From Streptomyces sp. NBC_00554 (GTDB lineage Bacteria; Actinomycetota; Actinomycetes; Streptomycetales; Streptomycetaceae): a stretch of DNA of 64,000 bases. Where the stretch lies: positions 7,440,001 to 7,504,000 of the forward strand of contig NZ_CP107799.1 of NCBI RefSeq assembly GCF_041431135.1, in the 5' to 3' direction. Below the pieces are notes generated by a model that did no database searches, was not told the DNA's origin, and saw only the letters and a program-made list of their open reading frames with translations. A program made the translations under genes and the position numbers. Numbering within the stretch: the first letter of the stretch is position 1; every line of letters starts with the position of its first letter. Of this stretch, positions 8,825 through 16,310 are shown piece after piece.

Positions 8825-9595
8825 CTACCCGGCGGGCACCTTGAGGGCGGCCAGCACCGGCAGATGATCGGTCGCCCTCCTGAGGTCATCCTCGGTCACA
8901 CCGTCAAGACCCAGCGGAACCCCACACCCCAGGACCTCCACGCCCTCCGTGGCGAAGATCGCGTCGATACGCTGGTGCGGGTCCTGGGGAGTGGAGGTCT
9001 GCTCAGCGCCCCAGGGCCGGGTGGCCCAGCCGTCCTGGAGGGCCCCGGCAAGCCGCTTGAAGGTGCGCCCGTCCGGCCGCTCGTTGAGGTCACCCCCGAC
9101 GACAGCATGCGGAGCGCCAAGACGGGCCAGCCGCTCGAGGAGCATGCCCCCCTGCTCGTACCGCTCGTCCTTCTGCAGCGAGAGATGACAGCTCAGAACA
9201 CCGAGGCGGGCCCCACCGAACCGGACCACCGCGGTGGCGAACCCACGCCGGTGCAGTCCGGGCGTGAGCGGAAGCAGAACATCCTCGGTCCGCTCGACCG
9301 TCGCCCGCAGGGAGCACAACAACGCAGGCCCGGACGCGGTGGCCCCACCGGACAGAATCATCTGCCCGGAAGCCGCCGCGAGCCGAGCCAGCTTCTTCCG
9401 CCACCGAAAGAACCGCGGAGCCTCCTGCACCAGCACCAGGTCCGGCGCACAGGCCCCGATCACCCGCGCAAGCGCATCAGTGTCATCGCGCATCGAACGG
9501 ATGTTGTAGCTGAGCACCCGGACAACAGCCGAACCATCGGATTCAGTACGGGAGTTGGGCAGCGCCCTGACCCCACCGGACGAGTTCGTAGGCAT
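8825..9595 (-). CDS. Endonuclease/exonuclease/phosphatase (EEP) family protein
   Basis: About 256 residues. The EEP fold is shown by RVLSYNIRSM near the N-terminus, VLVQEAPR (metal-binding Glu), VLSCHLSLQ, VVGGDLNERPDG (metal-binding Asp and Asn) and a final TDHLPVLA with the Asp-His pair. Members are magnesium-dependent phosphodiesterases or nucleases; which substrate applies cannot be decided. The ATG at 9595 is 7 bases after TATCTT (9608-9603) and lacks a ribosome-binding site, so a leaderless start is likely. An in-frame TTG three codons upstream overlaps that hexamer. Confidence 0.84.
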   Translation of the reverse strand: MPTNSSGGVRALPNSRTESDGSAVVRVLSYNIRSMRDDTDALARVIGACAPDLVLVQEAPRFFRWRKKLARLAAASGQMILSGGATASGPALLCSLRATVERTEDVLLPLTPGLHRRGFATAVVRFGGARLGVLSCHLSLQKDERYEQGGMLLERLARLGAPHAVVGGDLNERPDGRTFKRLAGALQDGWATRPWGAEQTSTPQDPHQRIDAIFATEGVEVLGCGVPLGLDGVTEDDLRRATDHLPVLAALKVPAG

Positions 9596-9671
9596 GGCGA
9601 TCAAGATACGACAACACAGCCCTGCCCCCCAGGCACCCCGCAGCGACCCACGCGCGGAGGGGGGGGCGCGG

Positions 9672-10292
9672 TCAGACCACTGCGCCCCGGCCGGGGTCGT
9701 CGCCGTCCTCGTCGTCGCTCTTCATGCGTGTCACCAGGGTGGCGAAACCGCCCAGGAAGCCGCCGATGCCGAGGGTGGCGAGCCACCAGGTCATGTCCCA
9801 GCCGAGCAGGATGGCCAGCAGGAGCAGTACGGGGCCGCCCAGGACTGCCAGCCAGGCGAACTTGGCCGTGGTGTCGGCCGAGGGGAGCGGGGGCGGCTCG
9901 GGCGGTACGAAGTGGCCCTCGTCGGTGTCGTCGAAGTCGTCGTCCGTGGGCTCGGGGGCCTGGAAGTCACGCGGGCCGGCGACGCCGGGGGCGAAGGCAA
10001 CGGAGCTGCCGAGGGGCTTCGCGGGCGCGGGCTTGTCCCCGGTCTTGTCCTCGGGCTTGTCGTCCTGGCTTCGCTTGTCGCTGTCCGCGTCGTCGTTCGT
10101 CTCGGGCTCGAGAAGGGCCAGGTCTTCCACCGACTTGAACGGTTTCGCGCCGGGCGGGTCCTTGGGCTCCTCGCCGTAACCGGACACGATCGCCTGCCAG
10201 GCGGCCTCCTCGTCGAAGGGCACGCTCTGCTCATCGCCGAGGGGCACGCCCTTCTCCTCGGAATCGTCGCGGTCCGCCTCGTGCTCAGCCAC
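9672..10292 (-). CDS. Acidic protein with two C-terminal membrane helices
   Basis: 206 residues of unknown function. The first 150 or so residues are highly charged, acidic and low in complexity (runs of DDSDKRSQDDKPEDKTGDKP type), including AAWQAIVSGYGEEP. Two adjacent hydrophobic helices follow (roughly 155-198), then an acidic tail. The topology suggests a long cytoplasmic or extracytoplasmic disordered domain anchored by a hairpin. The GTG at 10292 overlaps the end of the upstream esterase by 8 bases, with GGAAGGG upstream, so the two are translationally coupled. I do not recognise a family with confidence. Confidence 0.72.
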   Translation of the reverse strand: MAEHEADRDDSEEKGVPLGDEQSVPFDEEAAWQAIVSGYGEEPKDPPGAKPFKSVEDLALLEPETNDDADSDKRSQDDKPEDKTGDKPAPAKPLGSSVAFAPGVAGPRDFQAPEPTDDDFDDTDEGHFVPPEPPPLPSADTTAKFAWLAVLGGPVLLLLAILLGWDMTWWLATLGIGGFLGGFATLVTRMKSDDEDGDDPGRGAVV

Positions 10293-11094
10293 CGGTGGCC
10301 GTCCCTTCCTGCTGAACCCCTCGACCAGTGTCGGACTCCTTGCCGACACCGGGTGCGAGCCGGCCGATGAACGCGTAGCTCTCCTCGAAGATCCGGTCCG
10401 CATCGTGGTCCAACGTCGCGACGTGGTAGCTCTGTTCCAGCAGGATCTCCGTCACGTCCGTGGACGACACCCGGCTGAGGATCCGCTCCGAGTCGACCGG
10501 CGGCACCACATGGTCCTGCGGGCTGTGCAGGAGCAGCAGCGGCTGGGTGACCTGCGGCAGCTCGCCGTCCAGCAGGCGGTAGAAGTTGCGCATCGAGTGC
10601 GCCGCGTGCAGCGGCACCTTGTCGTAGCCGATCTCGGCGCTGCCTTCTTTGGCGATGTCGCTCGTGATGCCGGGCACCGTGCGCACGAAGTGCCGGAGCA
10701 CCGGAAGGGCGTGCGCCGCCAGGCCGTGCACCTTGTTCGCGGGGTTGACGACGACGATGCCGCTCACCTCGTCCCCGTGCTTCGCAGCCAGCCGCAGGGC
10801 CAGCGCGCCGCCCATGGAGAGGCCGAAGACGAACACGTGGGCGCACCGCTCGCGGAGCGCGCGCAGCTCGCGGTCCACCTCGGCGTACCAGTCCTGCCAG
10901 CCGGTGAGCTGCATGTCCTCCCAGCGCGTGCCGTGCCCGGGCAGCAGCGGCAGCGCGACGGTGAGACCGCGCTCGGCGAGATACTCCGCCCAGGGGCGCA
11001 GCGACTGCGGGGAACCGGTGAAACCGTGGCACAGAAGGACGCCGACCTCTCCGCCTTCGTGGCGGAACGGCTCGGCTCCAGGAAGGACCGGCAC
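10285..11094 (-). CDS. Alpha/beta hydrolase, monoacylglycerol-lipase/esterase type
   Basis: 269 residues. LLCHGFTGSPQ forms the oxyanion region, GLSMGG holds the nucleophilic Ser, PQDHVVP holds the acidic residue, and SYHVATLDHD holds the catalytic His. This is the arrangement of Est30-like carboxylesterases and monoacylglycerol lipases. The enzyme probably cleaves short or medium acyl esters in the cytoplasm. It is the first gene of a two-gene unit with the membrane protein downstream. It is divergent from the PlsC-like acyltransferase across a 160-base gap, an arrangement that hints at shared lipid turnover. Confidence 0.88.
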   Translation of the reverse strand: MPVLPGAEPFRHEGGEVGVLLCHGFTGSPQSLRPWAEYLAERGLTVALPLLPGHGTRWEDMQLTGWQDWYAEVDRELRALRERCAHVFVFGLSMGGALALRLAAKHGDEVSGIVVVNPANKVHGLAAHALPVLRHFVRTVPGITSDIAKEGSAEIGYDKVPLHAAHSMRNFYRLLDGELPQVTQPLLLLHSPQDHVVPPVDSERILSRVSSTDVTEILLEQSYHVATLDHDADRIFEESYAFIGRLAPGVGKESDTGRGVQQEGTATGG

Positions 11095-11254
11095 CTTCGG
11101 TCTCCTGTTCGTGAGACGGGCGGAAGCAAGAAATGGCCCCGGGACTTCGAGGCGTACTTCACCGTACGCGACCGCACTGACACCGACCAGGGTCGTCGGG
11201 GCCTTTGACAGTGCTCCGGGTTAAGGTCTGACCTACGACACAGGAGGCACTCGG

Positions 11255-12064
11255 TTGATCTACGGCGCAATGAAGTTTTCCATCGGAGGGCCGCTGAAGC
11301 TCGCCTTCAGACCCTGGGTGGAAGGCCTCGAGAACATCCCCGCCGAGGGCCCCGCCATTCTGGCGAGCAATCATCTGTCGTTCTCGGACTCGTTCTTCCT
11401 GCCCGCGGTCCTCGACCGCAAGGTCACCTTCATCGCGAAGGCCGAGTACTTCACGACGCCCGGCATCAAGGGCCGGATGACCGCCGCCTTCTTCAAGGGC
11501 GTCGGCCAGCTCCCCGTGGACCGCTCCGGTGCGCGCGGCGCGGGTGAGGCGGCCGTCAAGAGCGGTATCGGCGTCGTCGAGCGCGGTGAGCTGTTCGGCA
11601 TCTACCCGGAGGGCACGCGCTCGCCCGACGGCCGTCTCTACCGCGGCAAACCCGGCGGCCTCGCGCGCGTGGCGCTCGCCACCGGAGCGCCCGTCATCCC
11701 GGTCGCGATGATCGACACCGAGAAGATCCAGCCGCCGGGCAAGGTGATGCCCAAGCTGATGCGCCCGGGCATCCGCATCGGCAAGCCGCTCGACTTCAGC
11801 CGCTACAACGGCATGGAGCACGACCGTTTCGTGCTGCGCGCCGTGACCGACGAGGTCATGTACGAAATCATGAAGCTCTCCGGTCAGGAGTACGTCGACG
11901 TGTACGCGACGGCCGCCAAGCGGCAGCTCGCGGAGGCGGCGAAGGCCGAGAAGCAGGCGCACAAGGAAGCCGAACAGGCACAGAAGCAGGCGGAGAAGGA
12001 CGCGACGGCCGCCGAGGCCGAAGCGGCTGCCTCGGCAGCCGACACGGAACGGGCCGGCTCCTAG
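11255..12064 (+). CDS. PlsC-type 1-acylglycerol-3-phosphate acyltransferase
   Basis: 269 residues. The acyltransferase box NHLSFSD (N-H-x4-D) and the glycerophosphate-binding EGTRSPDG are intact, followed by GAPVIPVAMIDT. The enzyme makes phosphatidic acid or a related lipid at the membrane. The start is TTG at 11255, supported by AGGAGG 8 bases upstream; the ATG at 11270 has no such site. The last 45 residues are an alanine/lysine/glutamate-rich predicted coiled coil (AEKQAHKEAEQAQKQAEKD), an addition to the usual domain. M. tuberculosis Rv2182c is the likely counterpart. Confidence 0.88.
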   Translation: MIYGAMKFSIGGPLKLAFRPWVEGLENIPAEGPAILASNHLSFSDSFFLPAVLDRKVTFIAKAEYFTTPGIKGRMTAAFFKGVGQLPVDRSGARGAGEAAVKSGIGVVERGELFGIYPEGTRSPDGRLYRGKPGGLARVALATGAPVIPVAMIDTEKIQPPGKVMPKLMRPGIRIGKPLDFSRYNGMEHDRFVLRAVTDEVMYEIMKLSGQEYVDVYATAAKRQLAEAAKAEKQAHKEAEQAQKQAEKDATAAEAEAAASAADTERAGS

Positions 12065-12095
12065 GCGAGTCCGTCAGGGGTATGGGGTGGGGGAC

Positions 12096-13358
12096 ATGGC
12101 CAAGCGCGAGCGAGTCATGAGGATGTCGGTCGAGCAGCCGCTGTGGCGTGCGCTCAGCGGCTACCGCGTGCTGACGATGCTGTACGCGACCGGGCTCTTC
12201 GCCACCGCGTACGACGAGTTCGCCCGGCCCTGGGTGGCCATCACCTACTACGTCGTCCTGTTCGTGTGGACCATCGCGACCCTTCCCAGGGTCGCCAACG
12301 CGGCCAGCTGCACCAAGCGGTTCCTCGCCGCCGACCTGACCATCGCGCTCACCGGCATCCTGCTCACCCGGGTCGCCGACAGCGCGGCCCGGATAGACGC
12401 GGGCGGTCCGACCCTGCCGTCGATATGGACCGCCGGCTCCGTCCTGGCGTTCGCGATCAAGGGCGGCTGGCGCTGGGCGGCCTTCGCCTCCACGCTCGTC
12501 GCGGCCGCCAACCTCGTCCACCGCGGCGCCCCGACCCGCGACACCATCCACAACGTGCTCCTTGTCTGGGTCGCCTCCATCGCCATCGGATACGTCGTCG
12601 AGGTCGCCCGCGCCTCCGAGCTCACCCTCGCCCGCGCCCTGGAGATCGAGGCGGCGACCCGCGAACGGGAACGCCTGGCCCGCGACATCCACGACGGCGT
12701 ACTCCAGGTCCTCGCCATGGTGCAGCGGCGCGCCTCTGCCCTCGGCGGCGAGACCGCCGAGCTGGGCCGGATGGCCGGTGAGCAGGAGGTGGCGCTGCGC
12801 ACGCTGGTCTCGGGCGGCCTGGTGCCCGTCTCCCGGGTGTCCGAGGACGCCGCGCTCGGTGCCGTCGTACGAGCCGTCGACGAACCGGGCGACGACGAGG
12901 ACCCCAAGGGCCCCGTAGACCTGCGCGGGCTCCTCGCCCCGTACGCCACCGCGCGCGTGACGCTCTCCGAGCCCGGCGCACCCGTGCCGCTCGCCCCGGC
13001 CGCCGCCAAGGAGCTGGCCGCCGCTGTCGGTGCCGCCCTGGACAATGTCCGCAAGCACGCGGGCGCGGACGCCAGGGCCTGGATCCTGGTCGAGGACGAA
13101 CCGGACGCGGTGATCGTGACCGTGCGCGACGACGGCCCCGGCATCCCGGAGGGGCGGCTCGCCCAGGCCGAGGGGGAGGGGCGGCTCGGCGTGGCCCTGT
13201 CGATCCGCGGCCGGCTGCGCGAGATCGGCGGCGCGGCCGAGCTGATCTCGGTCCCGGGGCAGGGCACGGAGGTCGAGCTGAAAGTGCCGAAGGCGCCGAA
13301 GGATCCGAAGGCGTCCAAGGGTTCGAAGGTTTCACGGGGGAAGGCGGAGCGAGCATGA
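12096..13358 (+). CDS. macS: Sensor histidine kinase MacS
   Basis: About 420 residues, NarL/DesK-type kinase. An N-terminal block of about five to six hydrophobic segments (residues about 20-170) is followed by the H-box ARDIHDGVLQ with His at about 199, then NVRKHAGAD (N-box) and DDGPGIPEG (G-box). It should autophosphorylate and pass phosphate to the response regulator encoded next. The neighbourhood matches S. coelicolor SCO2121/SCO2120 (MacSR), reported to control morphogenetic membrane protein genes. Start is uncertain between GTG 12087, ATG 12096 and ATG 12117. The C-terminus is a lysine-rich repeat tail of the form KAPKDPKASKGSK. Confidence 0.88.
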   Translation: MAKRERVMRMSVEQPLWRALSGYRVLTMLYATGLFATAYDEFARPWVAITYYVVLFVWTIATLPRVANAASCTKRFLAADLTIALTGILLTRVADSAARIDAGGPTLPSIWTAGSVLAFAIKGGWRWAAFASTLVAAANLVHRGAPTRDTIHNVLLVWVASIAIGYVVEVARASELTLARALEIEAATRERERLARDIHDGVLQVLAMVQRRASALGGETAELGRMAGEQEVALRTLVSGGLVPVSRVSEDAALGAVVRAVDEPGDDEDPKGPVDLRGLLAPYATARVTLSEPGAPVPLAPAAAKELAAAVGAALDNVRKHAGADARAWILVEDEPDAVIVTVRDDGPGIPEGRLAQAEGEGRLGVALSIRGRLREIGGAAELISVPGQGTEVELKVPKAPKDPKASKGSKVSRGKAERA

Positions 13359-14035
13359 GTGAGCAGCACAAGGGTTCGATCAAGGTCATGGTGGTGGACG
13401 ACCACCCCATGTGGCGCGATGCCGTCGCCCGCGACCTCGCCGAGGCGGGGTTCGACGTCGTCGCCACCGCGGGCGACGGCGAGCAGGCCGTGCGCCGCGC
13501 CCAGGCCGCCGCGCCCGACGTCCTCGTCCTCGACCTGAACCTGCCCGCCAAGCCCGGCGTCCAGGTCTGCAAGGAACTGGTCGGCGCCAACCCGGCGCTG
13601 CGCGTCCTCGTCCTGTCGGCCAGTGGTGAGCACGCCGACGTCCTGGAGGCGGTCAAGTCCGGCGCGACGGGCTATCTGCTCAAGTCGGCGTCCACGGCGG
13701 AGCTGACCGACGCGGTGCGCCGCACGGCCGTCGGCGACCCGGTGTTCACACCGGGCCTCGCCGGACTGGTCCTCGGCGAGTACCGCCGGCTCGCCTCCGA
13801 CCCCGGGCCCGCCACGGGCGGCGACGAGCCCAGGGCACCGCAGCTCACCGACCGCGAGACCGAGGTGCTCCGCCTGGTCGCCAAGGGCCTCAGCTACAAG
13901 CAGATCGCCGAGCGCCTGGTCATCTCCCACCGCACGGTCCAGAACCACGTGCAGAACACCCTGGGCAAGCTCCAACTCCACAACCGTGTGGAACTCGTTC
14001 GCTACGCCATAGAGCGCGGCCTGGACGACGCGTAA
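13355..14035 (+). CDS. macR: Response regulator MacR, NarL/LuxR type
   Basis: 226 residues. The receiver domain has VDDHP at 14-18, the phosphoacceptor Asp60 in VLDLNLPAKPG and the Lys of LLKSAS. The C-terminal LuxR helix-turn-helix runs from LTDRETEVLRLVAKG to HVQNTLGKL (about 160-205). It overlaps macS by 4 bases (ATGA), so kinase and regulator are made together. The transcript ends at a strong hairpin just downstream. Reported targets of MacR in S. coelicolor are membrane proteins for aerial development (recalled). Confidence 0.92.
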   Translation: MSEQHKGSIKVMVVDDHPMWRDAVARDLAEAGFDVVATAGDGEQAVRRAQAAAPDVLVLDLNLPAKPGVQVCKELVGANPALRVLVLSASGEHADVLEAVKSGATGYLLKSASTAELTDAVRRTAVGDPVFTPGLAGLVLGEYRRLASDPGPATGGDEPRAPQLTDRETEVLRLVAKGLSYKQIAERLVISHRTVQNHVQNTLGKLQLHNRVELVRYAIERGLDDA

Positions 14036-14045
14036 ACCACGGGTT

Positions 14046-14069
14046 ACCCACCTTCGAGTGAAGGTGGGT
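14046..14069 (+). terminator. macSR terminator
   Basis: A perfect 10-bp stem (ACCCACCTTC pairing with 14060-14069) closes a 4-base loop, beginning about 10 bases after the macR stop. It lacks a long T run, as usual in Streptomyces. Confidence 0.82.
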
Positions 14070-14178
14070 GATCAACTCCCGCACAATTCACCGGAATTGA
14101 CCTTCCGCACCATACTGAAGTGACCTGGATCACTATTAGCGTGAGTCCCGTCAGCCAACCATGGCGAAGGGACTTTCC

Positions 14179-15207
14179 ATGCGGGTCGGAGTACTGACCG
14201 GAGGCGGCGACTGCCCCGGGCTCAACGCCGTCATCCGGGGCATCGTCCGCAAGGGCGTGCAGGAGTACGGCTATGACTTCGTCGGCTTCCGGGACGGCTG
14301 GCGGGGTCCGCTCGAGGGCGACACCGTCCAGCTCGACATCCCGGCCGTGCGCGGCATCCTGCCCCGCGGCGGCACCATCCTCGGCTCCTCGCGCACCAAT
14401 CCGCTCAAGGTCGAGAACGGCATCCGCCGGATCAAGGAGACCCTCGCCAAGCAGGATGTCGAGGCGCTCATCGCGATCGGCGGCGAGGACACGCTCGGTG
14501 TGGCCGCGCGCCTCACCGACGAGTACGGCGTCCCCGTCGTCGGCGTACCGAAGACCATCGACAACGACCTGTCCGCCACCGACTACACCTTCGGCTTCGA
14601 CACCGCCGTCAACATCGCCACCGAGGCGATCGACCGGCTGCACACCACCGCCGAGTCGCACATGCGGGTGCTCGTCTGCGAGGTGATGGGGCGGCACGCG
14701 GGCTGGATCGCCCTCCACTCCGGCCTCGCGGGCGGCGCGAACGTCATCCTCATCCCCGAGCAGCGCTTCGACGTGGAACAGGTCTGCTCCTGGGTGACCT
14801 CCCGCTTCAAGGCCTCGTACGCCCCGATCGTGGTCGTCGCCGAGGGCGCCATGCCCAAGGACGGCGACGTGGTCCTCAAGGACGGCACGCTCGACTCCTT
14901 CGGACACGTCCGGCTCTCCGGTGTCGGCGAGTGGCTGGCCAAGGAGATCGAGAGGCGCACCGGCAAGGAGGCCAGGACCACGGTCCTCGGGCACGTCCAG
15001 CGCGGCGGCACCCCCAGTGCCTTCGACCGCTGGCTCGCCACCCGCTTCGGCCTGCACGCCATCGAGGCCGTCCGGGACGGCGACTTCGGCAAGATGGTCG
15101 CCCTGCGCGGCACGGACATCGTCCGCGTCCCCATCGCGGAGGCCACGGCCAAGCTGAAGACGGTGGACCCGAAGCTGTACGAGGAGGTCGGGGTCTTCTT
15201 CGGCTGA
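14179..15207 (+). CDS. pfkA: 6-phosphofructokinase with PPi-type active-site residues
   Basis: 342 residues from the ATG at 14179, chosen for GAAGGGA upstream; an ATG six codons earlier is possible. GVLTGGGDCPGLNAVIR opens the protein and PKTIDNDL carries the catalytic Asp. The enzyme phosphorylates fructose 6-phosphate to the 1,6-bisphosphate. The residue equivalent to E. coli Gly104 is Asp104 (IAIGGEDTLG), and that equivalent to Gly124 is Lys125. The Asp/Lys pair is the classical mark of pyrophosphate-dependent enzymes such as that of Amycolatopsis methanolica. Default naming as an ATP enzyme should therefore be treated with caution. S. coelicolor SCO2119 is the positional counterpart. Confidence 0.93.
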   Translation: MRVGVLTGGGDCPGLNAVIRGIVRKGVQEYGYDFVGFRDGWRGPLEGDTVQLDIPAVRGILPRGGTILGSSRTNPLKVENGIRRIKETLAKQDVEALIAIGGEDTLGVAARLTDEYGVPVVGVPKTIDNDLSATDYTFGFDTAVNIATEAIDRLHTTAESHMRVLVCEVMGRHAGWIALHSGLAGGANVILIPEQRFDVEQVCSWVTSRFKASYAPIVVVAEGAMPKDGDVVLKDGTLDSFGHVRLSGVGEWLAKEIERRTGKEARTTVLGHVQRGGTPSAFDRWLATRFGLHAIEAVRDGDFGKMVALRGTDIVRVPIAEATAKLKTVDPKLYEEVGVFFG

Positions 15208-15263
15208 GGCGGCTGGGGCGGCTGAGTCCGTGGGTCCTGCCGCTCCGTCGACCCGGCGACCTG

Positions 15264-15295
15264 GGGTTATGGGCCGTATATTCGGCCCATAACCC
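15264..15295 (+). promoter_or_regulatory. 13-bp palindrome before the 2-hydroxyacid dehydrogenase
   Basis: A perfect inverted repeat, GGGTTATGGGCCG (15264-15276) with 15283-15295, has the loop TATATT, which itself resembles a -10 hexamer. It lies 19 bases before the GTG start at 15315. It looks more like an operator over a promoter than a terminator, because there is no T run and it sits near the downstream start. It does not match the Rex consensus. Confidence 0.6.
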
Positions 15296-15314
15296 TCCAG
15301 GACGGGAGTAGCCG

Positions 15315-16310
15315 GTGGAGATTCTGGCGTTCGGTGTGCAGGCCGACGAGAAGCCCCTGATCCAGAAGGCCTTCGCGGGACACCACGACGTCCGCTGCCT
15401 CGACGTCTTCCTGACCGAGGACACCGCTCCCATCGCGGCCGGCCACGAGATCATCTCCACCAGCGTCAACTGCGGCCTCGGCCACCGCGTCCTGCAGACC
15501 CTCGCGGCCGGCGGCACGCAGATGATCGCCCAGCGCTCCACCGGCTTCAACAACATCGACCTCGATGTCGCCGAGCGCCTCGGCATGACCGCGGCACGGG
15601 TCTCGTACTACTCGCCGTACTCGGTCGCCGAGTTCGCCTGGACCCTCGGCATGGCCGTCAACCGCCGTATCGTCCGCGCCGCCATCCGCACCCGCGACTT
15701 CGACTTCCGCCTCGACGGCCTGATGGGCCGCGACATGCACGGCCGCACCGCGGGCGTCCTCGGCACCGGCAAGATCGGCGAGGCGTTCACCCGGATCGCC
15801 CACGGCTTCGGCATGAACCTGCTCGGCTGGGACGTCGCCGAGAACCCGGCCTGCCTGGACCTCGGCATGAAGTACGTCCCCAAGGAGCAGCTCTTCGCCG
15901 AGTCCGACCTGATCACCCTGCACGTCCCGCTCATGCCTGAGACGCAGCGGCTCATCGACGCCGCCGCGCTGCGCACGATGAAGGACGACGCGATCCTCGT
16001 GAACTCCAGCCGCGGCGGCCTGATCGACACCGCGGCCCTCGTCGACCAACTGCGCGAGGGCCGCTTCACGGGCGTCGGCCTCGACGTGTACGAGGCGGAA
16101 GCGGGACTCTTCTTCCTCGACAAGTCCCTGGAGGCCGTCGAGGACGACACCCTGGCCCGCCTCGTCACCTTCCCGAACGTCCTGGTCACCTCCCACCAGG
16201 CGTACTACACCGTGGACGCCGTTGGCCAGATCATCGACACCACCCTGAGCAACGTCCTGGACTACACCGCGGGCCGCCGCTCGGAGAACGTGCTGGTCCC
16301 GCGCAGCTGA
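15315..16310 (+). CDS. D-2-hydroxyacid (D-lactate) dehydrogenase
   Basis: 331 residues. The Rossmann motif GVLGTGKIGEAF is preceded by the catalytic-domain pieces typical of the D-isomer-specific family: RSTGFNNIDL (catalytic Arg region), LHVPLMPET, VNSSRGGLID and TSHQAYYT (catalytic His). The protein resembles E. coli LdhA-type enzymes that reduce pyruvate to D-lactate with NADH. GTG start at 15315 follows GGGAG. A striking palindrome lies directly upstream. Its 3-prime end overlaps the convergent anthranilate synthase gene by 49 bases. Confidence 0.9.
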   Translation: MEILAFGVQADEKPLIQKAFAGHHDVRCLDVFLTEDTAPIAAGHEIISTSVNCGLGHRVLQTLAAGGTQMIAQRSTGFNNIDLDVAERLGMTAARVSYYSPYSVAEFAWTLGMAVNRRIVRAAIRTRDFDFRLDGLMGRDMHGRTAGVLGTGKIGEAFTRIAHGFGMNLLGWDVAENPACLDLGMKYVPKEQLFAESDLITLHVPLMPETQRLIDAAALRTMKDDAILVNSSRGGLIDTAALVDQLREGRFTGVGLDVYEAEAGLFFLDKSLEAVEDDTLARLVTFPNVLVTSHQAYYTVDAVGQIIDTTLSNVLDYTAGRRSENVLVPRS

